Part shown: one piece after another, positions 9,641 to 21,775 of the stretch | Layout: each line of letters opens with the position of its first letter | Numbering within the stretch: position 1 is the first letter of the stretch | Assembly (NCBI RefSeq): GCF_019264355.1 | Contig: NZ_JAHVAH010000001.1 | Location: forward strand, 1,782,001 to 1,846,000 | Source: Sphingomicrobium clamense | GTDB lineage: Bacteria > Pseudomonadota > Alphaproteobacteria > Sphingomonadales > Sphingomonadaceae | DNA length: 64,000 nt | Direction of reading: 5' to 3' | Position numbers and translations under genes: made by a program | The notes under the pieces: generated by a model | Databases searched by the model: none | The model's input: only the letters and a program-made list of their open reading frames with translations | Told to the model about the DNA's origin: nothing

Positions 9641-10459
9641 ATGCGTGATCGTTCGCTCGCTTTTCTCGTCCTTCTCTTGGCTGCATGTTCGCCCGAGGCG
9701 GACATCGCCACTTCCTCAGACAATGGCGAAGTCGCCGAGCAGAACCGGCTGGATGCCGTGATCGCAAGCGACTTGCGCAGCGCCGAGAACAAGGCGCGCG
9801 ACCAATATCGCCACCCCAAGGAAACGCTCGAATTCTTCGGTGTCGAGGCCGACGACCTGGTCGTCGAAATGTGGCCCGGCGGCGGCTGGTATACCGAGAT
9901 CCTCGCCCTTTACCTCGCCGACGAGGGCAGCCTCGCGCTGGTCGCGGCCGACGACCGCCTCGATTCCGTGCGCAAGCTTGCCGAAGCGCATCCCGACGCC
10001 TTCAAGTCGGTGCTCTTCTCACCCGTCGACTCGCCGCGCGACGCGACGACCTTCCCCGCGGGCAGCGCCGACGTTGTCCTGACCTTCCGCAACGTCCACA
10101 ATTGGGAAATGGGCGACGAGCCCTATGGTGACGACATGTTCGCTGCCATGTTCGACATGCTGCGCCCCGGCGGGACGCTGGGTGTGGTCGAGCACCGCCT
10201 GCCCGAAGACCGCCCCGACGAGGACATGAAGACCTCGGGCTACATGAAGCAGAGCCGCGTCGTGGCGCTGGCCGAGGCCGCCGGGTTCGAACTGGTCGAA
10301 GCCAGCGAGATCAACGCCAATCCCAACGACACGGCCGACCATCCGCGCGGGGTCTGGACCCTGCCCCCGCGCCTGCGCCTCGAAGACCAGGATCGCGACA
10401 TGTATCTCGCGATCGGCGAGAGCGACCGCATGACGCTGAAGTTCCGCAAGCCCGAGTAA
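9641..10459 (+). CDS. Lipoprotein with class I SAM-methyltransferase fold
   Basis: 272 residues. The N-terminus is a lipoprotein signal ending LLLAACS, giving a lipidated Cys16 followed by Ser, so outer-membrane sorting is possible. The mature part has VVEMWPGGGWYTEILALYL, which corresponds to the SAM-binding glycine motif I, a VAADDR acidic strand, and DVVLTFRNVHNW as the motif IV region. This resembles the predicted methyltransferases of COG4798. The start is well placed after GGGGAG. A methyltransferase outside the cytoplasm would lack SAM, so the fold may have another role. DksA-like and receiver genes follow closely. Confidence 0.85.
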   Translation: MRDRSLAFLVLLLAACSPEADIATSSDNGEVAEQNRLDAVIASDLRSAENKARDQYRHPKETLEFFGVEADDLVVEMWPGGGWYTEILALYLADEGSLALVAADDRLDSVRKLAEAHPDAFKSVLFSPVDSPRDATTFPAGSADVVLTFRNVHNWEMGDEPYGDDMFAAMFDMLRPGGTLGVVEHRLPEDRPDEDMKTSGYMKQSRVVALAEAAGFELVEASEINANPNDTADHPRGVWTLPPRLRLEDQDRDMYLAIGESDRMTLKFRKPE

Positions 10460-10461
10460 GA

Positions 10462-10788
10462 ATGGACGAGGCGACCGCCCGCCGGCTGCTCGAAGAGAAG
10501 CTCGCCGAGCTGCTCGACGAGGACCGGCTGGGCGACGCCGATCGCGCCACGGTCGAGCTTGACCAGGAGTCGGTCGGTCGCCTGTCACGCATGGATGCGC
10601 TGCAGGTGCAGGCCATGGCGGAAGCGCAGGCTCGACGGCGATCCGCCGCTCGGAACCGCATCCGTGCTGCGCTCAAAAGGCTCGACGACGGCGACTTCGG
10701 CTACTGCATCGAATGCGGCGACGACATCGCGGCGAAGCGCCTCGAACATGATCCCAGCGTGACACACTGCATCAAATGCGCCTCGTGA
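10462..10788 (+). CDS. DksA/TraR-family zinc-finger protein
   Basis: 108 residues. A helical N-terminal part is followed by a C4 zinc finger, FGYCIECGDDIAAKRL then THCIKCAS, with Cys82, Cys85, Cys103 and Cys106. DksA-type proteins enter the RNA polymerase secondary channel and modulate initiation, often with ppGpp. This one is shorter than E. coli DksA, which is about 150 residues, so it belongs to the short TraR-like group and its target is uncertain. It starts two bases after the previous stop, which indicates co-transcription. Confidence 0.9.
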   Translation: MDEATARRLLEEKLAELLDEDRLGDADRATVELDQESVGRLSRMDALQVQAMAEAQARRRSAARNRIRAALKRLDDGDFGYCIECGDDIAAKRLEHDPSVTHCIKCAS

Positions 10789-10862
10789 CCGGGGAACCTT
10801 CCGGCTCCAGAACAATTCAACAGATGTGAACGGGCGCTCGGGCCCGACTGGAGGATTATTGC

Positions 10863-11246
10863 GTGACACAACAGGGGGATAAAGGCCGGGTTCTCATCGT
10901 CGAGGACAGCCCGGTCATTGCCGTGGATGCCGAGCAGCGTCTTCAGGACGACGGCTGGTTCGTCGTCGGCCCCGCCTATGACATGGATCAGGCGATCGAC
11001 CTCGCCAAGCGCGAGCAATTCGACGCTGCCGTCCTCGATCTGAATATTCGCGGCGAAAAAAGCTTTGCAGTCATGCAAATTTTGCATGAGCGCAATATCC
11101 CGTTTCTCATCACGTCGGGCTACGCCGACTGGTCGATGCCCGAGGAATGGCGCGATCGTCCCCGCCTTCAAAAGCCTTACAAGCTGGGCTCACTCGTCGG
11201 TGCGGTTTGCGAACTTGCCGGTGCCGATCAGCCCTCGGATGGCTAA
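10863..11246 (+). CDS. Single-domain response regulator receiver
   Basis: 127 residues, only a receiver domain. The acidic pocket is LIVEDS, the phospho-acceptor is Asp59 in VLDLNI, the switch position is Thr84-Ser85 in ITSGY and the conserved lysine is Lys104 in LQKPY. It starts at GTG after GGAGG. With no output domain it probably acts as a phosphate shuttle or by protein contact. No kinase gene is adjacent; an HWE kinase lies at 41.6 kb, and HWE kinases often pair with such receivers, but this link is only inference. Confidence 0.9.
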   Translation: MTQQGDKGRVLIVEDSPVIAVDAEQRLQDDGWFVVGPAYDMDQAIDLAKREQFDAAVLDLNIRGEKSFAVMQILHERNIPFLITSGYADWSMPEEWRDRPRLQKPYKLGSLVGAVCELAGADQPSDG

Positions 11247-11311
11247 GCCCTTCGACCATCATTGATTCTGCGACCCTCGCTGCTAGGAAGGCGGCGGGAG
11301 ATCGAATTTTC

Positions 11312-12835
11312 ATGAATGCAATCAAGCGGGTCGTCATCGTCGGCGGCGGAACGGCAGGCTGGCTGACGGCTGGCATCCTGGCTTCGCGCCATCCCAGGCG
11401 TGACGAACAGGGAATTTCCATTACGCTGGTCGAAAGTCCCGACACGCCGACCATCGGTGTTGGCGAAGGGACCTGGCCGACGCTTCGGGAATCGCTCGAA
11501 CGGATCGGTATTTCCGAACATGAGTTCATCCGTCGGTGCGACGCGTCGTTCAAGCAGGCGTCGCGCTTCGACGGTTGGCGCAACGGGACGGACAGCTACT
11601 ATCACCCGTTCACGCCGCCCCCCGAAGAGCAGCCGGTCGACCTTTACGCCGCATGGCGTTCGCTCGACCCGGACCGGTCCTTCGCCGACTTCGTGACTCC
11701 GCAGGTCGCCGCTTGCGACCGCCATTTGGCGCCCAAGGCGCCGGGGCTGGAAGAATATCGCGGCGCGCTGAACTACGCCTACCATCTCGACGCCGGCAAA
11801 TTTGCCGAGATGCTCCGCGAACATTCCACAGAGAAGCTCGGCGTCACGCATCTCAGCGCGCATGTCACGAGCATCGAAGCCGCCGACAATGGTGACATTG
11901 CCGCGATCGAGACTAAGCAGGCCGGTCGCATCGAGGGTGATTTCTTCATCGATTGCACGGGCATGCGTTCGCTGCTGCTCGGCGACCATTACGGGGTTGC
12001 GAGCAACGACGTGTCCGACCGCCTGTTCAACGACCGCGCGTTGGTCGTGCAGGCGCCGGTCGAGGAAGGCAGCCCCATCGCCTCGCAGACGATCGGCACT
12101 GCTCACTCGGCCGGCTGGATCTGGGACATCGGCCTTCCCACGCGCCGCGGCATCGGTTTCGTCTATTCCTCGCGCTACCTCGACGAGGAAAAGGCCGCCG
12201 AAGGGCTCGACGCCTATCTCAAGAAGAGCGGCTCCAAGTCCTCGCTCAAGGACCTGAAGTCACGCACCATCCCCTTCAAATCGGGATGGCGCGAACGGTT
12301 TTTCGAACGCAACTGCGTGGCGATCGGACTGAGCGCCGGTTTCGTGGAGCCGCTGGAAGCATCGGCGATCGTGACGATCGAACTCGCCGCCAGCTTCGTT
12401 GCCGATCACTTCCCGGGCGACCGCAGCGCGATGGACGTGCTGGCGCGGCGCTTCAACCGCAGCTTTTCCTACCGCTGGGACCGGATCGAGGATTTCCTTA
12501 AGCTTCACTACGTGCTCAGCGAGCGTGACGAGCCCTATTGGAAGGACAATGTCGACCCGGCCTCGATGAGCGACACGCTGGCGGGCTCGCTCGACTTCTG
12601 GCGAGTCAGTCCGCCGAGCCTGATCGACTTCCCCCAGGCCGAGGAAATGTTCCCGGCCATCAGCTATCAGTTCATCCTCTATGGCATGGGCTTCAGAAGC
12701 GAGCTGCCCGGGAGCTACCGCGCCATCAATCCCGAACGGCTGATAAAAGACCTCAAGCATATCGCGCAGGCACGCGACGTCTTCGCACGCCAGCTCCCGA
12801 CCAATCGGAAGTGGCTCGACGACCTGCGCGCTTGA
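11312..12835 (+). CDS. Flavin-dependent halogenase, tryptophan halogenase family
   Basis: 507 residues. The N-terminal FAD motif is VVIVGGGTAGWLTAG and the second flavin segment is GVGEGTWPTL. The catalytic lysine equivalent to Lys79 of PrnA is Lys81 in SFKQASRFDGW, and a WIWDIGLP segment at about 269-276 matches the WxWxIP halogenase motif. These features suggest a working FADH2-dependent halogenase, though many sphingomonad members have no known substrate. The start is the ATG at 11312; the frame is open upstream but overlaps the receiver gene. A flavin reductase is not seen nearby. SapC, often found with these proteins, is encoded 1.5 kb downstream on the other strand. Confidence 0.93.
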   Translation: MNAIKRVVIVGGGTAGWLTAGILASRHPRRDEQGISITLVESPDTPTIGVGEGTWPTLRESLERIGISEHEFIRRCDASFKQASRFDGWRNGTDSYYHPFTPPPEEQPVDLYAAWRSLDPDRSFADFVTPQVAACDRHLAPKAPGLEEYRGALNYAYHLDAGKFAEMLREHSTEKLGVTHLSAHVTSIEAADNGDIAAIETKQAGRIEGDFFIDCTGMRSLLLGDHYGVASNDVSDRLFNDRALVVQAPVEEGSPIASQTIGTAHSAGWIWDIGLPTRRGIGFVYSSRYLDEEKAAEGLDAYLKKSGSKSSLKDLKSRTIPFKSGWRERFFERNCVAIGLSAGFVEPLEASAIVTIELAASFVADHFPGDRSAMDVLARRFNRSFSYRWDRIEDFLKLHYVLSERDEPYWKDNVDPASMSDTLAGSLDFWRVSPPSLIDFPQAEEMFPAISYQFILYGMGFRSELPGSYRAINPERLIKDLKHIAQARDVFARQLPTNRKWLDDLRA

Positions 12836-12865
12836 GTTGTTAAGGTGTTGACGTAGGGGGAAAAA

Positions 12866-12940
12866 TGGTGGGCGTGGCAAGGATTGAACTTGCGACCCCT
12901 ACGATGTCAACATAGTGCTCTACCACTGAGCTACACGCCC
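12866..12940 (-). tRNA. tRNA-Val (GAC)
   Basis: The minus strand folds as a full cloverleaf. The acceptor is GGGCGTG paired with CACGCCC, the D-arm reads GCTCAGTGGTAGAGC, the anticodon stem CTATG/CGTAG encloses loop TTGACAT with anticodon GAC, and the T-arm contains GTTCAATCC. The 3' CCA is encoded. No second copy of its 3' end was noticed nearby, so it does not look like an integration site. Confidence 0.96.
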
Positions 12941-13025
12941 ACGCTGGAGGGTGCCTTTAGAGGGCGAATCAGCGCTTGCCAAGGGGGTATGGCGACCTTT
13001 TTTGAAGGCGACCGCGAGCGTTGCC

Positions 13026-13403
13026 CTAAAGCCGCCCGTGCTGGTCCTCGCTCTGGAAGATGCGATCCACCTCGGCAACCAGATCCTTAAGGTGGAACGG
13101 CTTCGACAGAAGCTTGGCTTCGGGCGCGGTCTTGCCGCCCTGGAGCGCCACCGCGGCGAAGCCAGTGATGAACATCACGCGGATCGAAGGGTCGATCGCG
13201 CTGGCTTTCTGCGCCAGCTCGATGCCGTCCATTTCGGGCATCACGATGTCGGTCAGCAGCAGGTCGAACTTGTCCTTTTCAAGCAGCGGTACCGCTTCGG
13301 TGCCGCAGCCCACGGACTCGACCTCGTACCCCACGCGTTCAAGTGCTCGCGAGAGATATTCGCGCATCGACGTATCGTCTTCAGCCAGGAGAATCTTTGC
13401 CAT
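13026..13403 (-). CDS. cpdR: Response regulator CpdR
   Basis: A 125-residue single receiver domain: ILLAEDDTSMREYLSRALE, phospho-acceptor Asp52 in LLTDIVMPEMDGIELAQK, then VMFITGFAAVAL and LLSKPFHLKDLV with Lys101. This wording is very close to CpdR of Caulobacter, whose unphosphorylated form loads ClpXP at the pole to degrade CtrA and other cell-cycle proteins. The ATG at 13403 is chosen because the homologous N-terminus begins MAKILLAEDD; the frame extends further upstream over the divergent neighbour. It is transcribed away from the N-formylglutamate amidohydrolase gene. Confidence 0.95.
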   Translation of the reverse strand: MAKILLAEDDTSMREYLSRALERVGYEVESVGCGTEAVPLLEKDKFDLLLTDIVMPEMDGIELAQKASAIDPSIRVMFITGFAAVALQGGKTAPEAKLLSKPFHLKDLVAEVDRIFQSEDQHGRL

Positions 13404-13499
13404 GGCCACTCTATGAGGCCTCGCAGCGCGTTTGACCAGATGCTGGAACGCCACTTGTCGATTGATGTCGCAAAACGGCACGCCTATTTCTGCGCGACG

Positions 13500-14333
13500 A
13501 TGAACGAGCCGCCTCTCCCGACCCCGACCATGGTACACGGCAACGATGGTTCGCCCGTCATCCTGTCCATGCCGCACAGCGGGCGAGATATTCCGGACTG
13601 GCTTGCCAGCCGCGCAGTCGGTGGACGAGACGCGCTCCTGTCGCTCTCCGACCCTTATGTCGATGCCATCGCCGCGCCCTTCCTCGACGAGGGGTTAGCG
13701 GCAGTCATCGCGCATGCGCCGCGTGCGGCCATCGACCCCAATCGCCGCCCCGACGAGCTCGATCCGATGATCGCCGACGGTCCCCCTCCCCCACCCGGCA
13801 GCAAGGCCGCGAACGGGATCGGGCTCATTCCCTCGCGAGGGCGTGGGCGAAAACCGTTGTGGAAGACGCAAATCGGCACCGCCAATGTCGCGAAGCGTCT
13901 GCGAAGTGCCTGGGACCCCTACCACGAAGCGCTGGGGGCGCTGATCGAACAGTCACTCGCGCGGCACGGCCAGGCCATCCTGCTCGACCTCCACTCGATG
14001 CCGCCGGCGCGGCGGGGCTTGCCGCGCGTGGTCCTCGGCGACCGGCATGGCAAGAGCGCGAATGCCGATCTGGTCGAAGCGATCCGGCGTGCGCTGGTCG
14101 ATGTCGGAGAAGAGTGCGCGCTCAACCATCCCTATGCCGGCGGCGCGATCGTCGCGATGCATGGCGACCCCGATCGCCATGTCCATGCGGTGCAGGTCGA
14201 ATTCGATCGCTCGCTCTATCTCGAGCCGCGACTGCGCCAGCCCGGCCCCGGTCTCGCTCGCGCGCGTCGCCTGTTGGCAGCCATCATCGACGCCGCGACG
14301 CCAGACGAGGCCCATACGCTCGCTGCCGAATGA
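13500..14333 (+). CDS. N-formylglutamate amidohydrolase family protein
   Basis: 277 residues. Family motifs include ILSMPHSGRDIPDW near the N-terminus (PHSG at 25-28), a long central region with GLIPSRGRGRKPLW, and AILLDLHSMPPARRGLP with the metal-binding His. N-formylglutamate amidohydrolases remove formyl groups in the last step of one histidine degradation route; no hut genes are present here, so the in vivo substrate is open. The ATG at 13500 is one of several possible starts. It is divergent from cpdR with about 97 bases between. Confidence 0.85.
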   Translation: MNEPPLPTPTMVHGNDGSPVILSMPHSGRDIPDWLASRAVGGRDALLSLSDPYVDAIAAPFLDEGLAAVIAHAPRAAIDPNRRPDELDPMIADGPPPPPGSKAANGIGLIPSRGRGRKPLWKTQIGTANVAKRLRSAWDPYHEALGALIEQSLARHGQAILLDLHSMPPARRGLPRVVLGDRHGKSANADLVEAIRRALVDVGEECALNHPYAGGAIVAMHGDPDRHVHAVQVEFDRSLYLEPRLRQPGPGLARARRLLAAIIDAATPDEAHTLAAE

Positions 14334-14335
14334 AA

Positions 14336-14367
14336 AAGGCCGCCCCCGAACCAACGGGAGCGGCCTT
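14336..14367 (-). terminator. Rho-independent terminator of sapC
   Basis: A 13-base inverted repeat (arms 14336-14348 and 14355-14367, one G-U pair) with a six-base loop. Read on the minus strand it is followed by a run of T, as expected of a terminator after the sapC stop at 14389. In the other direction it may also end the amidohydrolase transcript. Confidence 0.85.
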
Positions 14368-14388
14368 CTCGTCGTTTGCGATCAAAGC

Positions 14389-15192
14389 TTAGGCGTCGGC
14401 CTTGGCCTTGTTCGCCTTTTCCATCATCTCGGTCAGTTCCTTGGGACCCTTGCCGAGCTTCATCTGACGCTGGAAGATCTCGCGGATCTGCGCCAGCGAC
14501 AGGAGGTGCGCGAGAATGACCGGCAGCATCCCGTTCTGGTTCATCTTGCGCAGCTTGTCGCCCGACAGTTCGGAGAATTTCTTCTCGTCGACCATCTGGA
14601 AACCGCGATAGACGAACGGCTGCTCAAGCCCTTCGGGCTGGATCGAGACTTCGCCTTCCATCAGAAGGTCGAGTTCCTTGAGTTCCTTCATGAACATCGC
14701 GGTGCGCTGGGCGCCCATCTCGAACTGCTCGCAGAACTGCATGACGCGCTTCGTGGCTTCCGACGGCTCGTCATTTTCGAACAGCGGATGGCCCTTGTCG
14801 CCGATCGCGCCCGAAGTCGGGTCGACGCACAGCGAAAGGTCTTCCGCGTCCTTGGTCAGGCGCGCGAGCATGAACGGGTAGCGGCGGATGTAAGCCGGGA
14901 TGTAGAGGAAGTCGTCGTCGAGGCGACCCTTGTCGTTGACGAACGCATTGACGCCTTCGTGGAGGCCCATCAGCGCGAGCGGCACGGGATTGTCGCCCGC
15001 CGAGAAGACCACGGGATAGTGGCGCTGCAGCATCGGGAATTCTTCGACCGTCACGGGGACGGCATGTACCTTCGACATGATGGCCGGACCATCGATATTG
15101 TCGATCTTGAGGTCGCCATGCTTTTCCTTGCTGATCGGCTCGAGGCCTTCGTAAAGAACCGGCAGGGCGTGTTGGGGCGCTTGGCTCGCCAT
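14389..15192 (-). CDS. SapC family protein
   Basis: 267 residues matching the SapC family (PF07277) over its length, with HAVPVTVEEFPMLQRHYPVVF and NDEPSEATKRVMQFCEQF as typical blocks. SapC was named after a Campylobacter surface-layer secretion gene, but the many proteobacterial homologues have no established function; in sphingomonads they often occur beside TonB receptors and tryptophan halogenases. No signal peptide is visible. The start follows AGGAG at a good distance and a strong terminator lies behind the gene. About 250 bases separate it from the divergent gene at 15443. Confidence 0.9.
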   Translation of the reverse strand: MASQAPQHALPVLYEGLEPISKEKHGDLKIDNIDGPAIMSKVHAVPVTVEEFPMLQRHYPVVFSAGDNPVPLALMGLHEGVNAFVNDKGRLDDDFLYIPAYIRRYPFMLARLTKDAEDLSLCVDPTSGAIGDKGHPLFENDEPSEATKRVMQFCEQFEMGAQRTAMFMKELKELDLLMEGEVSIQPEGLEQPFVYRGFQMVDEKKFSELSGDKLRKMNQNGMLPVILAHLLSLAQIREIFQRQMKLGKGPKELTEMMEKANKAKADA

Positions 15193-15442
15193 GGTGTATT
15201 CTCCTGGGTGCAGGGCCACATTGCGCTGCGCCGCGCGCGGTCGCAAATTGGCCCGAAATTTCGATGCGCTGCCTCTACGGCGTTGCGGCCCGCGACGCAA
15301 CCGTCCTTCGGCCCTGTCAACCCCGCATTTCGCCCTTTTCAGGAACGGGTTGCACAAAAAGTTCATATGGGGTTCAAGGCATGCATGGCAGGCGGTGTGA
15401 GAGGACATGGCCTGACAAACGGCCGCAACCCCAAAGGATTGC
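15193..15442. other. Intergenic region between sapC and an exported protein gene
   Basis: This 250-base divergent region should hold promoters for both genes. Apart from an AT-richer patch around 15345-15380 no motif, RNA gene or extra coding frame could be supported. Confidence 0.35.
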
Positions 15443-15940
15443 ATGACCGCGAGAGCGACCCGAACCCTGATCGTTGGACTGGCACTGGCTGCCGGCACGT
15501 CCAGCGTTGGGCAGACGCAAGACAATCCCCGCGGTCTCGATCTTGCCAATCGCGATGTCGGGATGGTGTCGACGACCGCCCGTCCGCCAGCCGTTCGGCG
15601 CGTCATCATTCGCAATCAACTCATCCTCAAGATTCCACTGCAGCCGCGCCAGGCGACGCCGATGCAGTATCAGGTGCTCGAAGCACCGCGCTGCCTCGCG
15701 ACACGCGCAATCGCAGGCGCGCGCCTCTCGGGTGAGCGCTCAATCGATTTCCTTATCTCGCGCGACCGGAGGCTGCGCGCGCATATGGACAGCGACTGCA
15801 AGAGCCTCGACTTCTATGGCGGCTTCTATTTGCAGCCAACCGACGAGCGTCTGTGTGCCGGCCGTGACGTCATTCGCACCCGCATGGGCGGCAACTGTCG
15901 CATCGAGCGTTTCCAGCTTCTCCAGCCGGTCGAAAGTTAA
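15443..15940 (+). CDS. Exported protein of unknown function
   Basis: 165 residues with an N-terminal signal peptide (TLIVGLALAAGTSSVGQ). The mature part has four cysteines in the C-terminal half (PRCLATR, DSDCKSLDF, ERLCAGRD, GGNCRIERF), suggesting two disulfides in the periplasm, and charged beta-like segments. No family is recognised. Codon use is native. It is followed after about 100 bases by the helicase gene and may be a single-gene unit. Confidence 0.75.
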   Translation: MTARATRTLIVGLALAAGTSSVGQTQDNPRGLDLANRDVGMVSTTARPPAVRRVIIRNQLILKIPLQPRQATPMQYQVLEAPRCLATRAIAGARLSGERSIDFLISRDRRLRAHMDSDCKSLDFYGGFYLQPTDERLCAGRDVIRTRMGGNCRIERFQLLQPVES

Positions 15941-16045
15941 ACCTCACCCGGGCGCGACTTTCCTTGACTTTTGAAGGTGTAACGGGCATCCGCCCACCCG
16001 TTGCCGGCGTGCCTGGCAACTCCTTGAATTTTTCCGGATATTTGC

Positions 16046-19505
<3,460 letters not shown>

Positions 19506-19557
19506 GAAAGTCCCCTTTTCGGTCGGCGCGCGGGCTAACGCGACCGCGCGGCACGGG

Positions 19558-20583
19558 TCAAGGGATCAGCAGCGAACTGTCGCCATAGCTGTAAAAGCGG
19601 TAGCGCTCGGCGATTGCGTGCGCGTATGCCGCCTTCATCGTGTCGAGCCCCATCAGCGCGCTGACGAGCATGAACAGCGTCGACTTGGGAAGGTGGAAAT
19701 TTGTCATCAACCCGCCCACCGCGCGGAAACGGTAACCCGGGGTGATGAAGATATCGGTGTCGCCCTCAAACGGCTGAATGACGCCATCCTCATCGGCCGC
19801 GCTTTCGATCAAGCGTAAAGCCGTAGTGCCGACCGCGATCAGTCGCCCGCCCTTCTCGCGCGCCGCATTGAGCCGCTCGGCGGTGGCAGCGTCGATGCGC
19901 CCCCACTCGCTGTGCATCTTGTGATCGGCGGTATCGTCCGCCTTCACCGGCAGGAAGGTCCCGGCACCGACATGGAGGGTCAGCGTCTCGCGCCCGATGC
20001 CTTTGGCATCGATCGCCTCGACCAGGCGGTCGGTAAAGTGCAGCGAGGCGGTCGGCGCGGCAACCGCGCCATCCTCCTTCGCAAACATCGTCTGATAGTC
20101 CTCGCGGTCGCGCTCGTCCGTGCCCCGCTTGCTGGCGATATAGGGCGGTAGCGGCATGGTGCCAGCGCGCTCGAGCAGCAGCTCGACCGGCTCATCGCCC
20201 AGGAATTCGAAGAGGACCGCGCCATCGTCGCCCCGGCGGAGTGCCGTTGCCTCGACCCCGCCACCGAACTCGACCGTGTCGCCATCACGCACGCGCTTGG
20301 CATTGCGCACGAAAGCCCACCACTGGCGCAGCCCCTCGCGCTTGTGGAGCGTGACGCCGACTTTCGCTTCGCCGCGCCGCCCTTCGAGCTGCGCCGGAAT
20401 GACGCGCGTGTCGTTGAACACGAGGACATCATGCTCGTCGAGCAGGTCGGGCAGTTCGAGCACCATCCGGTCCTCGATAACACCGCCCTTCACGTGCAGC
20501 ATGCGCGCGGCATCACGCGGCACTGCGGGGCGCAGCGCGATCAACTCTTGCGGAAGCTCGAAATCGAATGCGTCGACGCGCAT
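19558..20583 (-). CDS. queA: S-adenosylmethionine:tRNA ribosyltransferase-isomerase
   Basis: 341 residues. QueA adds the ribosyl moiety of SAM to preQ1 in tRNA to give epoxyqueuosine. Characteristic segments are [14 protein letters not shown] at the N-terminus, [36 protein letters not shown], and [18 protein letters not shown] near the end. Its start codon overlaps the stop of the upstream cyclophilin gene by one base (TAATG), so the two are translated from one mRNA. Confidence 0.98.
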   Translation of the reverse strand: MRVDAFDFELPQELIALRPAVPRDAARMLHVKGGVIEDRMVLELPDLLDEHDVLVFNDTRVIPAQLEGRRGEAKVGVTLHKREGLRQWWAFVRNAKRVRDGDTVEFGGGVEATALRRGDDGAVLFEFLGDEPVELLLERAGTMPLPPYIASKRGTDERDREDYQTMFAKEDGAVAAPTASLHFTDRLVEAIDAKGIGRETLTLHVGAGTFLPVKADDTADHKMHSEWGRIDAATAERLNAAREKGGRLIAVGTTALRLIESAADEDGVIQPFEGDTDIFITPGYRFRAVGGLMTNFHLPKSTLFMLVSALMGLDTMKAAYAHAIAERYRFYSYGDSSLLIP

Positions 20584-21209
20584 TATTCGCTGTCGGCGGC
20601 CTTTGCCATTTCGACCGGAGTCGCGGGCGCGGAAGGCATCGGTCCGCCGAGATAGGCGCGCACGATCATCGTCGGTTGCGCAGGCGGCTGACCCGGCGCG
20701 ATGCGATCGACCACGTCCATGCCGCTGGCGACGCGGCCGACGACCGTATAGTCGAAGTCGAGCGACAGGTTGGCAGTGAACATGATGTAGAATTGGCTGT
20801 TCGCGCTGTTCGGGTCGGTTGCGCGCGCCATGGCGAAGGCACCGCGCACATGCGGCAGACGGTTGAACTCGGCCTCGAGGTCGGGAAGCTCGCTGCCGCC
20901 CTGGCCCGTACCGGTGGGATCGCCGCCCTGCGCCATGAAGCCCGGAATCACGCGGTGGAAGATGATGCCGTCATAGAAGCCCTGCGTCGCCAGCTGCTGG
21001 ATGCGATAGACATGCTGGGGCGCGATATCGGGCCGCAGCAGGATCTCAACCGTGCCGCCATTGGTCAGCTTGAGAAACAGGCGATTGGACGGATCGGCCT
21101 TGATCTCCTCGGGCGCCTTGTGGCTCGCCACCTTCACCTCCTGCGCAACGGCGGGCGAGGCAACGCCCAGCGCAAGGGCCGACAGGGCCAGACCGACAAG
21201 TTTCAACAT
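20583..21209 (-). CDS. Periplasmic peptidyl-prolyl cis-trans isomerase, cyclophilin type
   Basis: 208 residues with a signal peptide ([19 protein letters not shown]). The cyclophilin core includes [20 protein letters not shown] with the catalytic Arg, [15 protein letters not shown] and [18 protein letters not shown]. Such enzymes speed up proline isomerisation in folding exported proteins. The C-terminus continues about 25 residues past the core. It is followed directly by queA with overlapping start and stop, an arrangement found in other alphaproteobacteria. Confidence 0.95.
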   Translation of the reverse strand: MLKLVGLALSALALGVASPAVAQEVKVASHKAPEEIKADPSNRLFLKLTNGGTVEILLRPDIAPQHVYRIQQLATQGFYDGIIFHRVIPGFMAQGGDPTGTGQGGSELPDLEAEFNRLPHVRGAFAMARATDPNSANSQFYIMFTANLSLDFDYTVVGRVASGMDVVDRIAPGQPPAQPTMIVRAYLGGPMPSAPATPVEMAKAADSE

Positions 21210-21296
21210 CCCAGAACCCTTTCGACTTCAATTCCTTGGCCACCCGCCTAGCCAAGCGAGCGGTGTGCGACAAGCGCCTAGCGGGCGCAAGATGAA

Positions 21297-21773
21297 CTAG
21301 AGCTTGGCGGCGACGTCCTTCGCCACTTGCGGCGTCACGAATTTGTCGATCGGGCCGCCATAGCGGGCGATCTCCTTGACCAGCTTCGACGCGATAGGCT
21401 GGAGCGAGACGTCGGCCATCAGGAAGACCGTCTCGATCTGGTCGTTGATCTGCTGGTTCATGCCCGCCATCTGGTATTCATACTCGAAATCCGCGACCGC
21501 GCGCAGGCCCCGGATAACCATCGACGCATCCTGCTCGGCGGCGAAATTCATCAGCAGGCTGTCGAAGCCCACGACCTCGATCGTGCCGTCGATCTCGGCA
21601 ACCTCGCGCCGCACCATGTCCAGCCGCTCTTCGGTGGAAAACATCGGGTTCTTGGACGGGTTGGTGGTTACCCCGATGACCAATTTGTCGACCAGCCGCG
21701 CGCCGCGGCGGATGATGTCGAGATGCCCCAGCGTGATGGGGTCGAAGGTCCCGGGATAGACGCCGATGCGCAT
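21297..21773 (-). CDS. coaD: Phosphopantetheine adenylyltransferase
   Basis: 158 residues. CoaD makes dephospho-CoA from 4'-phosphopantetheine and ATP. The nucleotidyltransferase motif GVYPGTFDPITLGHLDIIRRGA at the N-terminus carries the conserved GTFDPxTxGH, and later TKxP-type residues appear as TTNPSKNPMF. The ATG at 21773 is preferred to a TTG at 21779, because it begins just after the stop of the upstream polyprenyl synthase gene and gives the usual MRIGVYPGTF start. Length is normal. Confidence 0.97.
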   Translation of the reverse strand: MRIGVYPGTFDPITLGHLDIIRRGARLVDKLVIGVTTNPSKNPMFSTEERLDMVRREVAEIDGTIEVVGFDSLLMNFAAEQDASMVIRGLRAVADFEYEYQMAGMNQQINDQIETVFLMADVSLQPIASKLVKEIARYGGPIDKFVTPQVAKDVAAKL

Positions 21774-21775
21774 GA

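Noticed and set aside
12866-12940. tRNA-Val as an integration site
   Set aside because: No integrase and no repeated 3' end of the tRNA nearby.
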